NCBI GenBank assembly: GCA_016271365.2
Contig: CM028132.1
Coordinates: 587,953,001 to 588,017,000, forward strand
Length of the DNA: 64,000 nt
Direction of reading: 5' to 3'
Source: Neoceratodus forsteri
Taxonomy: Eukaryota > Chordata > Ceratodontiformes > Ceratodontidae
Positions within the stretch are counted from its first letter, which is position 1, and every line of letters starts with the position of its first letter. The notes beneath the pieces are model-generated. The model was not told the origin of the DNA. It was given only the letters and a program-made list of their open reading frames with translations, and made no database searches. Made by a program: the position numbers and the translations under genes. Below are positions 32,139-43,322 of the stretch, one piece after another.

Positions 32139-35100
32139 ACAAAAAAAGCAGAAGTCTAGCTCTGCCACTGACTCAGCAGTCTTCATACCCGGATTTACTC
32201 TCTTCCTCACAGACAGGCTGGGCATGCTAGGGGGTGGATGCGCTATCTACATTAAGGACTCCCTAACTGCTCAATCACTCCCCACCCCCCAGCTTGAATA
32301 CAGCACACAGGCCCTTACCTTAAAAGCTACCACATGAAACTCAGCTGCCCCACTGTTCATTACTACTGCCTATCTCCCCAGAAACCAAAAACTAGCCTCC
32401 CACTCCCTCCTGAACTACCCATCTCTTCTACCATTGAATCGTAAGAGTATTGTCATGGGAAATTTCAATATTAATTGGCACTCTAAGGATGCCACCCTCT
32501 TTCAGGATGCCACTGCCACCCTTGACCTGACTCAGGCTGTCACTACCCCAACCCGCCATAACCCAACTACTGGCTCTTCAACCCTCCTTGAGCTAGTCTT
32601 TACGAACCGCCCAAATAGGATCTCCTCTGTTACTGTCCTCCCCAATACACTCAGCAACCACTCCCCAGACCTCTTCACCTGGACCAGTAAAACTCCCAAA
32701 CCATCTCCCAAATTCATTCACCTACGTAAACTAAAATGTGGCAAATTAAGGCACCTAAAGCTCTATCTCAGGCAATGGGACTGGTCCCCCAGCTTTACTA
32801 CCCCAGATGTTGACACAGCCTTGGACCTTTTTATCCTAGCCTTTAACACTGCCTGTGATAAGTTTGCCCCCCACACAAAATCCATCATCAAAGGTAACCC
32901 AGCCCCCTGGATCTTTCAACAGCTAGTAGATATGATGTGCCACCATGATGCCTTATGGCAGATTGCCATTGACACAGGCAGGCCTGCCGACAGGCAAAGA
33001 TATCAAGAGGCAAGGAACAAATGCACCTGGGCCATATGTAAAGCCAAAATCTCCCACTACCATATGTCGCCTGCATCCTCCTGGGGCACTAGGTGCCAGT
33101 TCTGGAACAATATCAGAGAGCTCAGCGGAAAGACCAGGACCCCCCCTCCCTAACAGAAGTTAATGGTACCACCACCTCTGACCCCAAACTTATTGCTGAT
33201 GTTTTCAATCACTCCTTCTATGACCTCAGCCACATCCTGCCCACTAACTTTTTTTCCACACATGCACACCCATCTCCCACCCCTCCACTCACCCCGAACC
33301 TACCTTTTGCCTTAAGACCCTATCCCTCCGGGAAGCTAAACCATACATACTAAAAGCGATAGGTAGCTCTTGGTTTAGCAGTGACTCCCTGGATCTCAAA
33401 CTGCTCCGACTTGCCCTCCATGAAGTGCTTGCCCCAGTCACATACATCCTCAATCGCTCCCTATACCTCGGTAAATTCCCCTTGGATTGGAAAGCTGCCA
33501 CCATCACCCCATAAACAAAAGCAAAGATGCCACAGCCACCGGAAACTATCAGCCCATATCCATTCTCCCCCTCTCTCTCCAAGGCCCAGGAATGCATAGT
33601 ATCAGATCAGCTCACCGAGTACCTCTCCAAATATAACATCCTCTGTAAAGAACAACACAGATTCTGCAAAGGGCATAGCACAAACACGGCCCTACTAGAA
33701 TTCTCCTCTCACCTTCACTCTACCCTAGTCAAAGGACACCTAGCTGGAGCAGTTTTTGTGGACCTGTCGAAGGCCTTTGACATGATCAGTCATGACCTAC
33801 TTCTAGCATCACTTGTAACTCTCAGTCTCTCTCTCAGGACACCATTCACTGGTTCACTGACTACCTCACTGGCAGGTCTCAGCGTGTTAAAATTGGGGAC
33901 ACCCTGTCCTCTAACCTTCCTGTTAGAGCCAGGGTTCCCCAGGGATCCATCTTGGGCCCTCTCCTCTTTAGCCTTTACCTCAGTTCTCTCCCCTCTGCCT
34001 GCTCTGGTAATTTGCTACTATATGCTGACAACGCTGTCCTCTACACGTCACACTCTAATGCCACCACCCTTCAAAACTCCCTTCAAACCGCATTCACGGA
34101 AGCCAAACAATGGTTCTCTAACCAGAGACTTGTACTAAATTACAAGAAAACTAAGGTCATGACCTTTGCACACCACCAAAACCCCCTTAGACATATGTGC
34201 CCCACCATTCTCAACACCAATAAGACCTCTCTGGAACCAGATGACACCTTCAAATATCTTTGTCTTACTCTGGACTCCTCTCTCTCATTCCACAAGCATA
34301 TCCACCTCCTCTCCTCAGCCATTAACACTAGAATTGGCCTTTTGCTTTGGTACAAACACTGCCTTGCACCTGATGCCTTCCTGATTGCAGTCTCTTCTAT
34401 TCTTTCACTCCTCGACTACAGGATTTTCATCTATGGAGCAGCTGACACCACCTCCCTCAGTAGGCTGAGATTGTCCCTAAACAAAGCTTGTCACCTCGCC
34501 CTTGGCTGTGACCACACTACCCACACTTGTACCCTATACAGCATGACTGATTAGTCTATTATTGAAATTCAGCCAAAGTTTCAAACCTGCTATATGGCCA
34601 AGAAAATTGCCCTCAGCCTGCCCCCCCCCCCCGTCTTGCCGATCTCAAACGTGCCACAGCCACTAGAAACACTCGCAGCTCCAGCAGATCTCTCCTTCAT
34701 GTCCCCAGGAGTCGTACCTCCCTCTTCCAATGCTCCTTCATGTTCCATGCTCCAACATGGATGAACTATCTCCACAGCTCAGTAGTTGCCGAAAAAAGAC
34801 TTGGAGCTTTTAAGACCGCCCTGAAGGGCCACATCCATGCGGGCAGTTCCTGTGACTGTTTTTAACTCTTCTCTCTTTATCCCCATCCTTCCCCCCATCT
34901 GACAAGGGACCTCCTCCTGCACCCCCCCACGTCATTGGAGAATTATACCTATATGCATGTTATTTTGCATAGTCATTGATCTTTAATGAGTCTCTATACC
35001 TTAATGTGACATACCTCATTTTATGCTATCTACTGTATATAATTCTGTTGCTTGTATACTATGTTTTATTGTACTGACTGTCACTGTAACTGTCTGACAT

Positions 35101-35170
35101 GGAACCTTTGTAAATAAGTCCTTTACTCAAAGGTATTTTCTGATATCCTCAAATCAATAAATAAAAAATA
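32139..35170 (+). pseudogene. L2-like LINE (endonuclease and RT), 5'-truncated
   Basis: It begins mid-endonuclease (FLTDRLGMLGGGCAIYIKD), then IVMGNFNINWHSKDATLF, TTPTRHNPTTGSSTLLELVF, and an SNHSPDLFTW block (SDH motif). The RT reads EQHRFCKGHSTNTALLEF, AGAVFVDLSKAFDMISHDLL, VPQGSILGPLLFSLYLSSLP, and a catalytic box YADNAVLY in which the second Asp of YADD is Asn. The C terminus (FMFHAPTWMNYLHSS, then FKTALKGHIH) fits the 'WNsLP...FK..LKthL' motif. The tail has 'aatcaataaataaaaaataaa' at about 35150-35170. CR1/L2 superfamily; L2-like is my best placement. Frameshifts and the lost Asp make it inactive. It sits within the tandem array. Confidence 0.75.
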
Positions 35171-35287
35171 AATAGGTGGCAGCTTGCATCAGAAAGCCTG
35201 AATGGGAGAAAATAAATATTTTTTGGCAGCAGATTCTCATAGGAGAAACCAGAAAGAGAGATGCAATTGGCAGTTTGTCAGGAAGCC
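35171..35287 (+). repeat. Middle part of the tandem array
   Basis: Units 'ggtggcagcttgcatcagaa', 'agcctgaatgggagaaaata', 'ggcagcagattctcatagga' and 'ggcagtttgtcaggaagcc'. It ends at AAGCC (35283-35287), the target duplication of the Gypsy element that follows. Confidence 0.6.
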
Positions 35288-35749
35288 TGTGACAGGGTAG
35301 CAAACCAAATCGCTTTTGGAAAACACTCTCAAAGAACACTCTGGACAAGTTTAAAATTAAATGAAATCTGCTTTACTTTTACTAACAGGGAAAAAAAAAA
35401 AACAGTTTTACCCTTCTGTAATCCTTCAGTCTTGGTTGTAGTGAGGGTATACGCAGAAATGCTATTAATGTTCAATATCAATTTCCCCAGTATTTCCTCC
35501 AACTACCCACTGTTGTTCTGCTCCCTGCCTCTGCCCCATTAATCGTGCCGATTGTAGTTGGTCTCCTACAGGTTGTAATTCTGTTCCTGTAACTTCTCTC
35601 CCCTCCATCACACCCTTCACTTGGGAATCTGAATCTCACTGTTCGGCAGCTCATCTGTATTGGGCTCCATCTGCATGGGATTATGGATGCTGAACTCTCT
35701 ACTTAAAAAAAAAAAAAAAAAACAGTGTTGCTGATAGTATCAGTGTCAC
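35288..35749 (-). repeat. 3' LTR of the Gypsy element
   Basis: It shares with the 5' LTR the blocks 'tagcaaacca', 'acactctcaaa', 'gaacactctggac', 'aaaattaaatga', 'tctgctttactttya' and 'taacagg' plus an A-run. The right end is inferred from the 'cagtgtcact' match to the terminal CTGTCACA and is approximate. Confidence 0.6.
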
Positions 35750-36189
35750 TACCACTGGTGGCCGCAGCTGCACTATTAGTCATTGTTACAACATTCTTGC
35801 TCTGGTGGTCAGTCTTAAGAGAGTAGAAGTTGATGTGCCACAACCCCTCTTTTTACTCCAGTCAAAATATGTGTCTATTATTGCAATAACTAGTGTCCTG
35901 AATGAATTTTCTGTTTAGTAGCTTTAATCTATTTATCATTTTTTTTTTTTTTTTTTAAGATGGTCTTTTTTAGCTCAGCCTGATCTCTTTCAAAATATCT
36001 CGAGGTGGTGTACGTATTGAGTTGCAACTCCTTTTTTAATTCTTCATTTACCTCCTTTGCCACATCTGCAGCAACCTCTAATACCAATGCATTAAAACTG
36101 CAGGGGCTTCCAATAGGGCTGCATGCCATTTTCCAAGGGATCTAGCCCTCTCCTGTCCAACGGCAAGTGCTTTCAAAATTCTAAGACCC
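35750..36189. other. Unassigned Gypsy-internal or PLE-flanking sequence
   Basis: T-rich run at 35940-35957 and a 66-codon minus-strand ORF (35929-36129, Glu/Lys-rich, possibly coiled coil) with no family match. It could be the last remnant of the Gypsy internal region or the PLE's own 5' flank. Confidence 0.3.
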
Positions 36190-38590
36190 ACTGGAACATG
36201 GCCAACTTCTAAATATGCTTCAAGTATTACCAACTACAATCAGGACTATCGACAGGGGAGGATGGGGCAACTGGAGGAAATACAGGGAGAAAACAGAGAT
36301 ACTTAACATTATTAGCATTTCTGCCTATACCCTCACTACAACCGAGACTGAAGTATTACATAAGGGTCTGACCTCCAGATTTACAAAAATTCATGCATGT
36401 TCTAAATTTACATGCATTTTTTGACAATAGGCTTAATGATGGTGGTCCTCTTGGGACATGAGACACATGATGTTATTAATATACACTATGCACAGGGCAT
36501 TATGCAACCCATGCCAAATTAATCAATCATTTTAAGAATTGATCAGCTTTTTATCCTTCTATGAACCCAGCAGTTTCCACTTTTGAAAGACTTTGTACAC
36601 AACAGTTAGAAGACTTATTTAAAAATTGCAATTTACTGTATGAGTTATACTAAAGCCCACTTTGAGGCAACTGAGAGATTACACAATAACATAGATATTG
36701 CGATCAGAGCCACTGATAAGGGTGGCTAAATTGTAGCCTTGGATGTGGCTAATTAGACTGGCAAAATTAAGAGACAGCTGAATAACAGAGTTCTATTAGT
36801 CTCTATCCTCTGACCCCACAGCAGCTTTCAAGAATAGACTAGATCAAGTATGGAAAGCAGTTTTGGAGGAAGGGATTATTACAGAAAAGATCCACAAATT
36901 TAATATAGTTGATATTCCAATATGAGCTGCACTATATTTACTTCCAAAGATACAGAAGTGTTTGGAGAAATTACCGGGATGGCCTGTTGCAGCCGGTATT
37001 GGCAGACTGACAGAAACATAGTTAAAATTCGGGACACTTATGTAAAGGGACTTAAGTTTAGTTTACCTTCATTTTTACAAGACACAACTAAAATCTTAAA
37101 TTTGTTAAAAGATGTGGTACTCGCTGTAAATTCTCTACTGTGACTATGGACGTGGAGTCCCTCTACACCAGTATACTGCATGTGGAGGGACTCCACACCC
37201 TTAAAATGGCCCTAATTGGATCCAACTTGTGCTTAGAATAGCTGTGCCTATTTTTGTTACAACTAACTCAATTGTTGTTAACATGTAACTCTTTTTTGTT
37301 CCAGAGGAAACACTATCTCCAGAAGAGCAGTACGGTAAAGGGGACTGCCCTGTCCCCTAACTGCACCAATATTTATATGGGCATGTGGGAATGTGTTATC
37401 TAGGACCCCACTATTATAGGACCCCACTGCCAACCCTTACTTCCAGAAAATACTGATGTACCATCATTATATCGATGATTTGTTTTTATATGGACAGGCT
37501 CACAAGAAGAATTGACTCATTTTAGAGACTATTAAGAACATAATTCTGATCTTAGATTCAGTATGAAGAGCAGCCCCAGCAGTATTGAATATTTAGATCT
37601 ACTTATTAAGGTAGGGGGAAGTCAGAAAACTTGGCACTGATCTTTATAGAAAAGTAATATGTCAGAATTTCTTCCTATTAAATAGCAGCTGTCATCCGAG
37701 GTATAGAGTTTATAATACACTGGTAAGCCAATTTTACAGGGTTAAACAAGATTCCAAGATAGGGGTTATTTAAACTCTGTTATCATTCAGGTCAAACAGA
37801 AAGCACATATTAATAGTAGAGATGAGTTGCTACAAAGGTATGTAGCTAGAAACAGCCTGAATAATACTGATGGTAGACTGCTTGTCACTACACTACTCGG
37901 GCACATAAAGTGGTGGAGGTCATTAAATGTAATTGGTACATCTTACAGAGTGACCCCTCACTTTACAAACACAGCAGTGACCCTCCTCAGATTATTTACA
38001 GGAGGGCAAAAAATTGAGGGGGACAGGCTGATGAATGCCATCCCACCTAGAAAGCAGCAAGTAAGTAAATGGATACCAGCTCCACCCATGGGATGCCACA
38101 GCTGAGGGAACTGTGTCAGATGTGCTATCATCAAAAATACTAGCTCATTTCAGGTACAGAGAAAGCAGAATATTGTTCAGATAAGGCACTTCATAGCCTG
38201 TAATACATCACGTTATTTATTTAGTCCAATGGTCCTGTCAGGCATTTTACACAGGTAAAAGCACACGGAAATTAAAAGTACACATGGGTCAGCACCTTAG
38301 CAAAACTAAAAGGGGTTTAACAGATAAGTGCATTGGCAAAACATATATGGAAAAGGGAAGGGGATGTTCTTTTACATTTGCAGTTACTGAAAGTGTTCAC
38401 CTCAGACCAAGGGGTGATAATGTAGACAACCGGCTGTTAAAACGGGAAGCCATGTGGATGTATTATTTAAATGCGTGGATATACCCTGGTTTGAATGAAC
38501 GTGTAGAGCATTTTTCTTTTCTGATTCAATACTCCTTTCTAGATGTATATTTTACCATTGGTACAGATCATTAAAAGTATTTATCCATTT
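36190..38590 (+). pseudogene. Penelope-like element (RT plus GIY-YIG endonuclease), broken
   Basis: It begins with the PLE signature near 36300 (LNIISISAYTLTTTETEVLHKGL, the 'NLS..LT..E..LL.KGL' motif). IAIRATDKGG (36700), MDVESLYTSI (about 37147), KGTALSPNCTNIYMGMWE (37340) and the catalytic-type HHYIDDLFLYG box (about 37460-37492) follow. The C terminus has a GIY-YIG-like endonuclease: FYTGKSTRKLKVHMGQH (38247-38300), later LLKREAMWMYYLNAWIYPGLNE. PLEs prime reverse transcription with this nuclease. Numerous stops and frameshifts make it inactive. It lies opposite to and inside the Gypsy element. Confidence 0.8.
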
Positions 38591-38601
38591 TTAACTGGTG
38601 T

Positions 38602-38603
<2 letters not shown>

Positions 38604-38634
<31 letters not shown>
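38604..38634. repeat. (GT)n microsatellite
   Basis: Uninterrupted GT dinucleotide run of about 15 repeats immediately behind the PLE 3' end. A second run lies at 38826-38852. Confidence 0.95.
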
Positions 38635-38635
<1 letters not shown>

Positions 38636-38859
38636 ACACATTATAGTTATCGTGAGCTCCAGCCATACCGTGAGCAGTCCCTCACTGTCTGCACTATTTA
38701 TGGGATCTCCCTACTGACTCAGGTTGGATCCTACCACAGATTCTTTAACCAATGTCTGCCCACAGCTTGAATTCACCAGAGTTGTAACTGCTTAGTTCCC
38801 CACTTGCACTGGTATTGTATATGGGGATGTGTGTGTGTGTGTGTGTGTGTGGAAGTAGT
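38635..38859. other. Short unassigned stretch ending in a second (GT)n
   Basis: Contains the GT run at 38826-38852. No gene recognised. Confidence 0.4.
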
Positions 38860-39840
38860 AGTAGTTATGCATTTTTCAAAATTACAACAGTCCATGTGGT
38901 CACAAAACTTACTGATATACCCCACATTACCACAATGAAAACATACAATGTTACTATCAGGTATAGGACCTGCACTCCCTCCCCCCCCCCTCCCATTTGG
39001 GTCATTGCAGAATGCAGGCTTGGGACTTGGGGAATTAAATCAGGTCGGGGGGTCATACCTCTTTGAAATGGAGGGGTAAGCAATATTTCAACACTTGACC
39101 ACTTACCCATACCAGCATTTTTGTTCCCATCTCCCAAAATCTTTTCTCACCTCTTCTGTAGGGATCTTCTCCTCAGATCACTGCCTCTCTTCTTAGCAAC
39201 TGCTGGTCTGTCAGCTTCCAGCAATTGTTCCATAATTTTCACTACTGCAGCCATAGTAATCTGTTCACATTAGCTTACCCAGTCATAGACATGATCTGGT
39301 AAAATGTTCCATTATTACTCCAGTACAATCAAATCCATAATCTCCTCTTTAATGTGTACCTCTGGTTTCAACCACCAAGTAGCCAAATCTTGTAATTTTT
39401 GTGCCAACACTCTAGGTAGTGCTCCAACCTTGAAACTCAGCGTGCGAAAGTTCCATCGGTAACTTTTTTCAGTTATTCCGACACAATCTAAATAGTTGCC
39501 TTTACCTGATCATAGTTTCTGGCAGCGGCGTTTGTTAGACTTCTATATACAAGTTGGGCATCTCCAGTCAGGTGCAGTGCAATGCCAGTAGCCCAACTTT
39601 CGTGTGGCCAGGCAGTAGTACTGGCAACTCTCTCAAAAGTTGTAAGATAGGCCCTGAGATTGTCCTCAGGACCCATTTTTGTTAGCATGGGTTGTGGTCC
39701 TACAGTGACTGGATTCCCTGTGACCTGGAGCTGAGGCACAGTTTCTTTCCGAGTTTGCAGCATCTGCTTCATAAACTCATGCTGCTACTGGTCTCTCTGC
39801 ACCTGCAGCTGTACTATACTTGCTGGGCCATCCAGTCTCT
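38860..39840 (-). pseudogene. Gypsy gag: SCAN-like capsid and zinc knuckle
   Basis: Minus-strand reading. The N-terminal half has 'PEDNLRAYLTTFERVASTTA' and 'HLTGDAQLVYRSL' (39690-39500), the capsid core shared with vertebrate SCAN domains ('eDDieaFLttFERvA...'). After a frame break: SYRWNFRTLSFKVGALPRVL, LQDLATWWLKPE and EEIMDLIVLE (39460-39320), the second half of the SCAN fold. A zinc-knuckle remnant, CFHCGNVGYISKFC, lies at 38902-38943, with the usual His replaced by Tyr. Role: structural capsid protein of a Gmr1-type Ty3/Gypsy element. A stop and frameshifts break it; protease and polymerase are not present. Confidence 0.75.
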
Positions 39841-39952
39841 CTGCATCCGGACCGGTTGTGCCTGCTGTTCTACCAGCCATTTCAGTACTTTGAGTCTATC
39901 TTGCCCCTATTTAAACAAGGGGAGTTCAATCCCACTGTTAAAGCTAACCACA

Positions 39953-40384
39953 TGTAACAGTATAGCAAACCAGGCCACCTCTGGACAACACTCTCAAACA
40001 GAACACTCTGGACACCAAGCTAAAATTAAATGACATCTGCTTTACTTTCATTAACAGGAAAAAAAAAAAAAGCTAGAAATATATTGCAGGTCAGTCTCCT
40101 GCTATTTCCACTTCCATCTCACCGAAACAGAAACCTCCTTCTGTTTCTTCACCATCTCCCTTTATTGGGCTCAGGTGTTGCTTGTTAACACTCCCTCCTC
40201 CCCCTGAGAGATAGCCAACAGATTGAACATCCAATGAAGTGAGGCTTTAAGGGCCAACCTTAAAACAAAAGGGGTTTGGTACAAATCTCATCACAGCCCC
40301 TGTCAGAACATGCATTGTCTGTGTTGTAGAGTTGTGGAGCGATTTGCAGGTGAAAGAAGCATGACTGACATATTCACTGTCACA
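39953..40384 (-). repeat. 5' LTR of the Gypsy element
   Basis: Its bounds are TGTAACAG (39953) and CTGTCACA (40384) on +. The first ~115 bp parallel the 3' LTR. The first gag codons follow on the minus strand about 150 bp downstream. No clear tRNA primer-binding site next to the LTR could be assigned. Confidence 0.65.
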
Positions 40385-40975
40385 AAGCCTGAAAAAGGAT
40401 TCCAAAAATTAGCATAGGTTCTAGCGCCAGTGGACTGATTGCTATTGTAAAGCTACTAATGGATTCTTGGGGTTTGAATAATATTTAGTGGCAGCAGACT
40501 GTTACAGGAAAAGCCAATAGGATAAATATAACTGGCAGCTTGTGTCAGGAAGCTTGAAGGAGGGGGGCAATATTTAGTGGCAGCAGATAGTCACAGGAAA
40601 AGTTAGAAGGTCAAATTTTACTGGCCCGCTTGCGTCAAGGAAACAATATTAGTGGCAGCAGTACTCTGTCACATGAAAGCCAGGAAAAATGTAAGTGTTA
40701 GCTTGTGTCTTGAAGCCTGAAAGGGGGAAATAAATAAGTGGCAGCAGCAGTTGTCACAGGAAAAACCTGAAAGGAAAAATACTAGGCAGATCTGTCGTGT
40801 GCCAGGAAGCCTGAGGGGGGAAATAAATTAGTGGCAGCAGCAGTCATCAGGAGAGAAGCCTTCAAAGGGATAAATGACTATGTCACTCTGGAAGCCTGAA
40901 AGTGGTGAGTCTGAAAAATAAATAGGAAGCCTGAAAGGGAAAAATGGTTGCAGTTAACCTCATCTTGTGTCAGGG
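40385..40975 (+). repeat. Right part of the tandem array
   Basis: About six diverged units of 75-95 bp, each with 'agtggcagcagcagt', 'gtcacaggaaaa', 'cttgtgtcaggaagcctgaa' and 'gg.gaaataaa', starting near 40479, 40571, 40646, 40733 and 40826. It continues across the Gypsy insertion from 35171-35287, so the array was once continuous. Confidence 0.7.
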
Positions 40976-41489
40976 AAAATCTTTAGCCAGATCAGTCACA
41001 CAAGTTTGATTCCTAACCAACCCTGCATCTACTCCATGAAGCCAGTGCTCTCTGTTCATTGAAGCAAACATCTTGTCAAGTCTTACAATATTTAAAAAAA
41101 TGAAGCTAAAACAGTGTGCCCCACCACTGTATTGTCTGTGAAAAAAATACTGACAAGTCATCTGTACCATATTGTTAAGTACGATTCTTACACGCCTCCA
41201 GCTCGGAATATTTAGTAGCATTTCCCCTCCTGTCAAAATTTCTCAATTTTAATCATATTTCCAATAAAAACAAAGACACACAACTTATTTTCCTAAGTAC
41301 TTTATTACAAGCTGTCAGTGTCATGTTAGAACAGCAATAATTTTTGTCCAATTTTACAAACGTATTACATAAGCATTGCTTCCAACGTTTTGTTGTCTCG
41401 GTGCGAGCAGCACTTATTGTTGTCATTAGAATGTCAAATCCTTCAGTATTAAAGCATCATGCACCTAATATGTAAAACAAAAATAACAG
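40976..41489. other. Unassigned sequence before the hAT gene
   Basis: AT-rich. It contains 'aagtactttattacaagctg', whose reverse complement holds AATAAAG, and an 88-codon minus-strand ORF (40970-41236) without a match. It may be the 5' non-coding part of the hAT element. Confidence 0.3.
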
Positions 41490-41808
41490 ACTTGTTCAAA
41501 AGACCCAACAGCAGCCCTGCAGCAGGAACATCTGATCTACCCATTGTGAGCACATCAGAAACCAGTCCAGAATGCAGTAAGCCTACAAACAAGAAAACCC
41601 CAAAAATTTATGAGTGACAGTCATACAGAAACAAAAGACTGCTGGTTTAAAACATACCCCTGGCTCATTCACGATAAGGATGCCATGATGTTTTTTTCTG
41701 CAATGTTTGCAAAGATAGTTCTTAAAGGAACATTTTCATGGAGGGCAAACCAATTCACAAGCCCAAGGCTGATGATTTCAACAAACGTGCAGTTTCAAAA
41801 GATCACAG
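41490..41808 (+). pseudogene. hAT N-terminal block: Ser/Thr-rich linker and TTF-type zinc finger
   Basis: It reads SDLPIVSTSETSPECSKPTN-like linker, then CWFKTYPWLIHDKDAMMFF, which fits the 'W...fPWL.yd...gaMfC' start of a TTF-type finger. After a frame change: CNVCKDSS and HKPKADDFNKRAVSKDH, giving the C..C and terminal His-x-His pattern. It ends at a GTAAGT donor at 41809. Zinc fingers of this kind bind the transposon ends. The frame change and an internal stop show decay. Confidence 0.55.
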
Positions 41809-42285
41809 GTAAGTACACAATGGCCTGGATATTCAGACTGCACCAGGCTGTGGCGCAAGCCTGGGCGCAGCGCAACTTGGCTGCACAGGGGCATTGACTG
41901 GGTGATATTCAACAGAGCTGCACCATGGCACAGCATCGTTGAATATTGCACTTTGGCCACCCACAGTGTGAATGGTGCAGTGGCACTGTGCCAGCGCAAG
42001 TGGCCAGAGTGGAGCAGGGGGATGAGCTAGCGCAAGTTCCCTTGCGCTATGCGCAACAACCATGATATTCAAAAGTGCACATGCAAATGGGGCCATAATG
42101 TATGCAAGGTGCAAATGGGGCCATTTGCATGTCATTATGGCCCCATTTGCATGCAGGGTCACCGATCCCTGGTGACTTGCACCTGGCGCACTGCCAGGCA
42201 GCAGCCATTGGGGACCGACGCCCCCTGCACAGCGTGGCAATGCGCCCCTTTTCCCGATCGCGGGCATACTGAGAGTTAAATAATG

Positions 42286-42655
42286 TCCCATATCCCTGGT
42301 GGTCCAGTGGACCACTACACGCCCGATCACGGACTTCAGTATATAATAAATTACGTCCTATATCCCTGGTGGGCTAGTGGACCACTTGCAGCCTGATCGT
42401 GGGCTTCAGGATAAAAATATGAAGTCCTATATCCCTGGTGGTCCAGTGGACCACTCACAGCCTGATCACAGGCTTAAGTATAATAAAATTAAGTCCTATA
42501 TCCCTGGTGGTCCAGTGGACTGCTCGCAGCCCGATTGTGGGCTTAAGTATAATAAACTGAAGTCCTATATCCCTGGTGGTCCACTGGTCCATTTTCTGCC
42601 CGATCATGGGCATTTGTATTAAAATATTAAATCCAGTATTCCTGGTGGTCCAGCA
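42286..42655 (+). repeat. 69-bp tandem array, left arm (about 5.4 copies)
   Basis: Each unit begins TCCTATATCCCTGGTGGTCC, then 'agtggaccactcgcagcccgatcgtgggctt' and an AT-rich 'aagtataataaa.t.aag' spacer. Starts are at about 42286, 42356, 42426, 42493, 42562 and 42631. Confidence 0.85.
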
Positions 42656-43057
42656 GTACCCCCCTCCCCACCTGCCTACTGAGCCCCACCGCCCCGCTCC
42701 CCACTGGTCAGTGGTGAGTGGCAGCACACCACCTGCCTGCCACCCTGTCGCGCACCGACTGACACCATAGGTAGGACTGCATGCCCACTGGTCCACAGGA
42801 TGAGCCAATGGGCATGCAGCCTGTACCGTACTACACAGTCCCGATATGTGAATGGATCCATTCACATATCTGAAATGTGTAGTACAGTATGGGCTGCACG
42901 CCCATTGGCTCATGCTGTGGACCAATGGGTGTACCATCCTTCCCACGGTGTCAGTCGGGCGGGCAGCAGACAGGTGGGTGCTGCCACCCACCACTAACTG
43001 GGGAGCGGAGCAGTGGAGCTCAGTGGGCGGGTGGGAGGGTGCTACCACTGGACTACC

Positions 43058-43322
43058 AGGGATATTGGACTTAATATTTTAATGGTAAAATGCCCATGAT
43101 CGGCTGCGAGTGGTCCACTGGACCAGCAGGAATATAGGACTTGATATTTATTATACAAATGCCTGCAATCGGGCTGTGAGCGGTCCACTGGGCCACCAGA
43201 GATATAGGACGTGCTAATTTTATACTTAAGCCCGCGATCGGGCTAACTGCGGTCCACTGGACCACCAGGGAGATAGGATGTTATTAATTTACAGTACATA
43301 GATACCTGCGATCGGGCATGGG
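43058..43322 (-). repeat. 69-bp tandem array, right arm (about 3.8 copies)
   Basis: The same unit reverse-complemented: 'cgatcgggctgcgagtggtc', then CACTGGACCACCAGGGATATAGG and 'acttgatatt', with starts near 43058, 43119, 43186 and 43255. It mirrors the left-arm array, with fewer copies. Confidence 0.8.

Larger units (their letters stand above)
35288..40384 (-). mobile_element. Ty3/Gypsy-like LTR retrotransposon with 5-bp TSD
   Basis: The outer ends are an 8-bp inverted pair, TGTGACAG at 35288 and CTGTCACA at 40384, flanked by AAGCC on both sides (35283-35287 and 40385-40389). The two LTRs are related: minus-strand 5' LTR 39953-40384 and 3' LTR 35288 to about 35749. Between them are a gag gene (minus) and, in place of pol, a + strand Penelope-like element. 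The LTRs differ substantially outside the first ~115 bp, so the insertion is old. Assignment to Gypsy rests on the SCAN-like gag. Confidence 0.75.

Noticed and set aside
42286..43322. Repeats interpreted as a CRISPR array
   Set aside because: The units are contiguous without unique spacers, lie in inverted arms, and the genome is eukaryotic.
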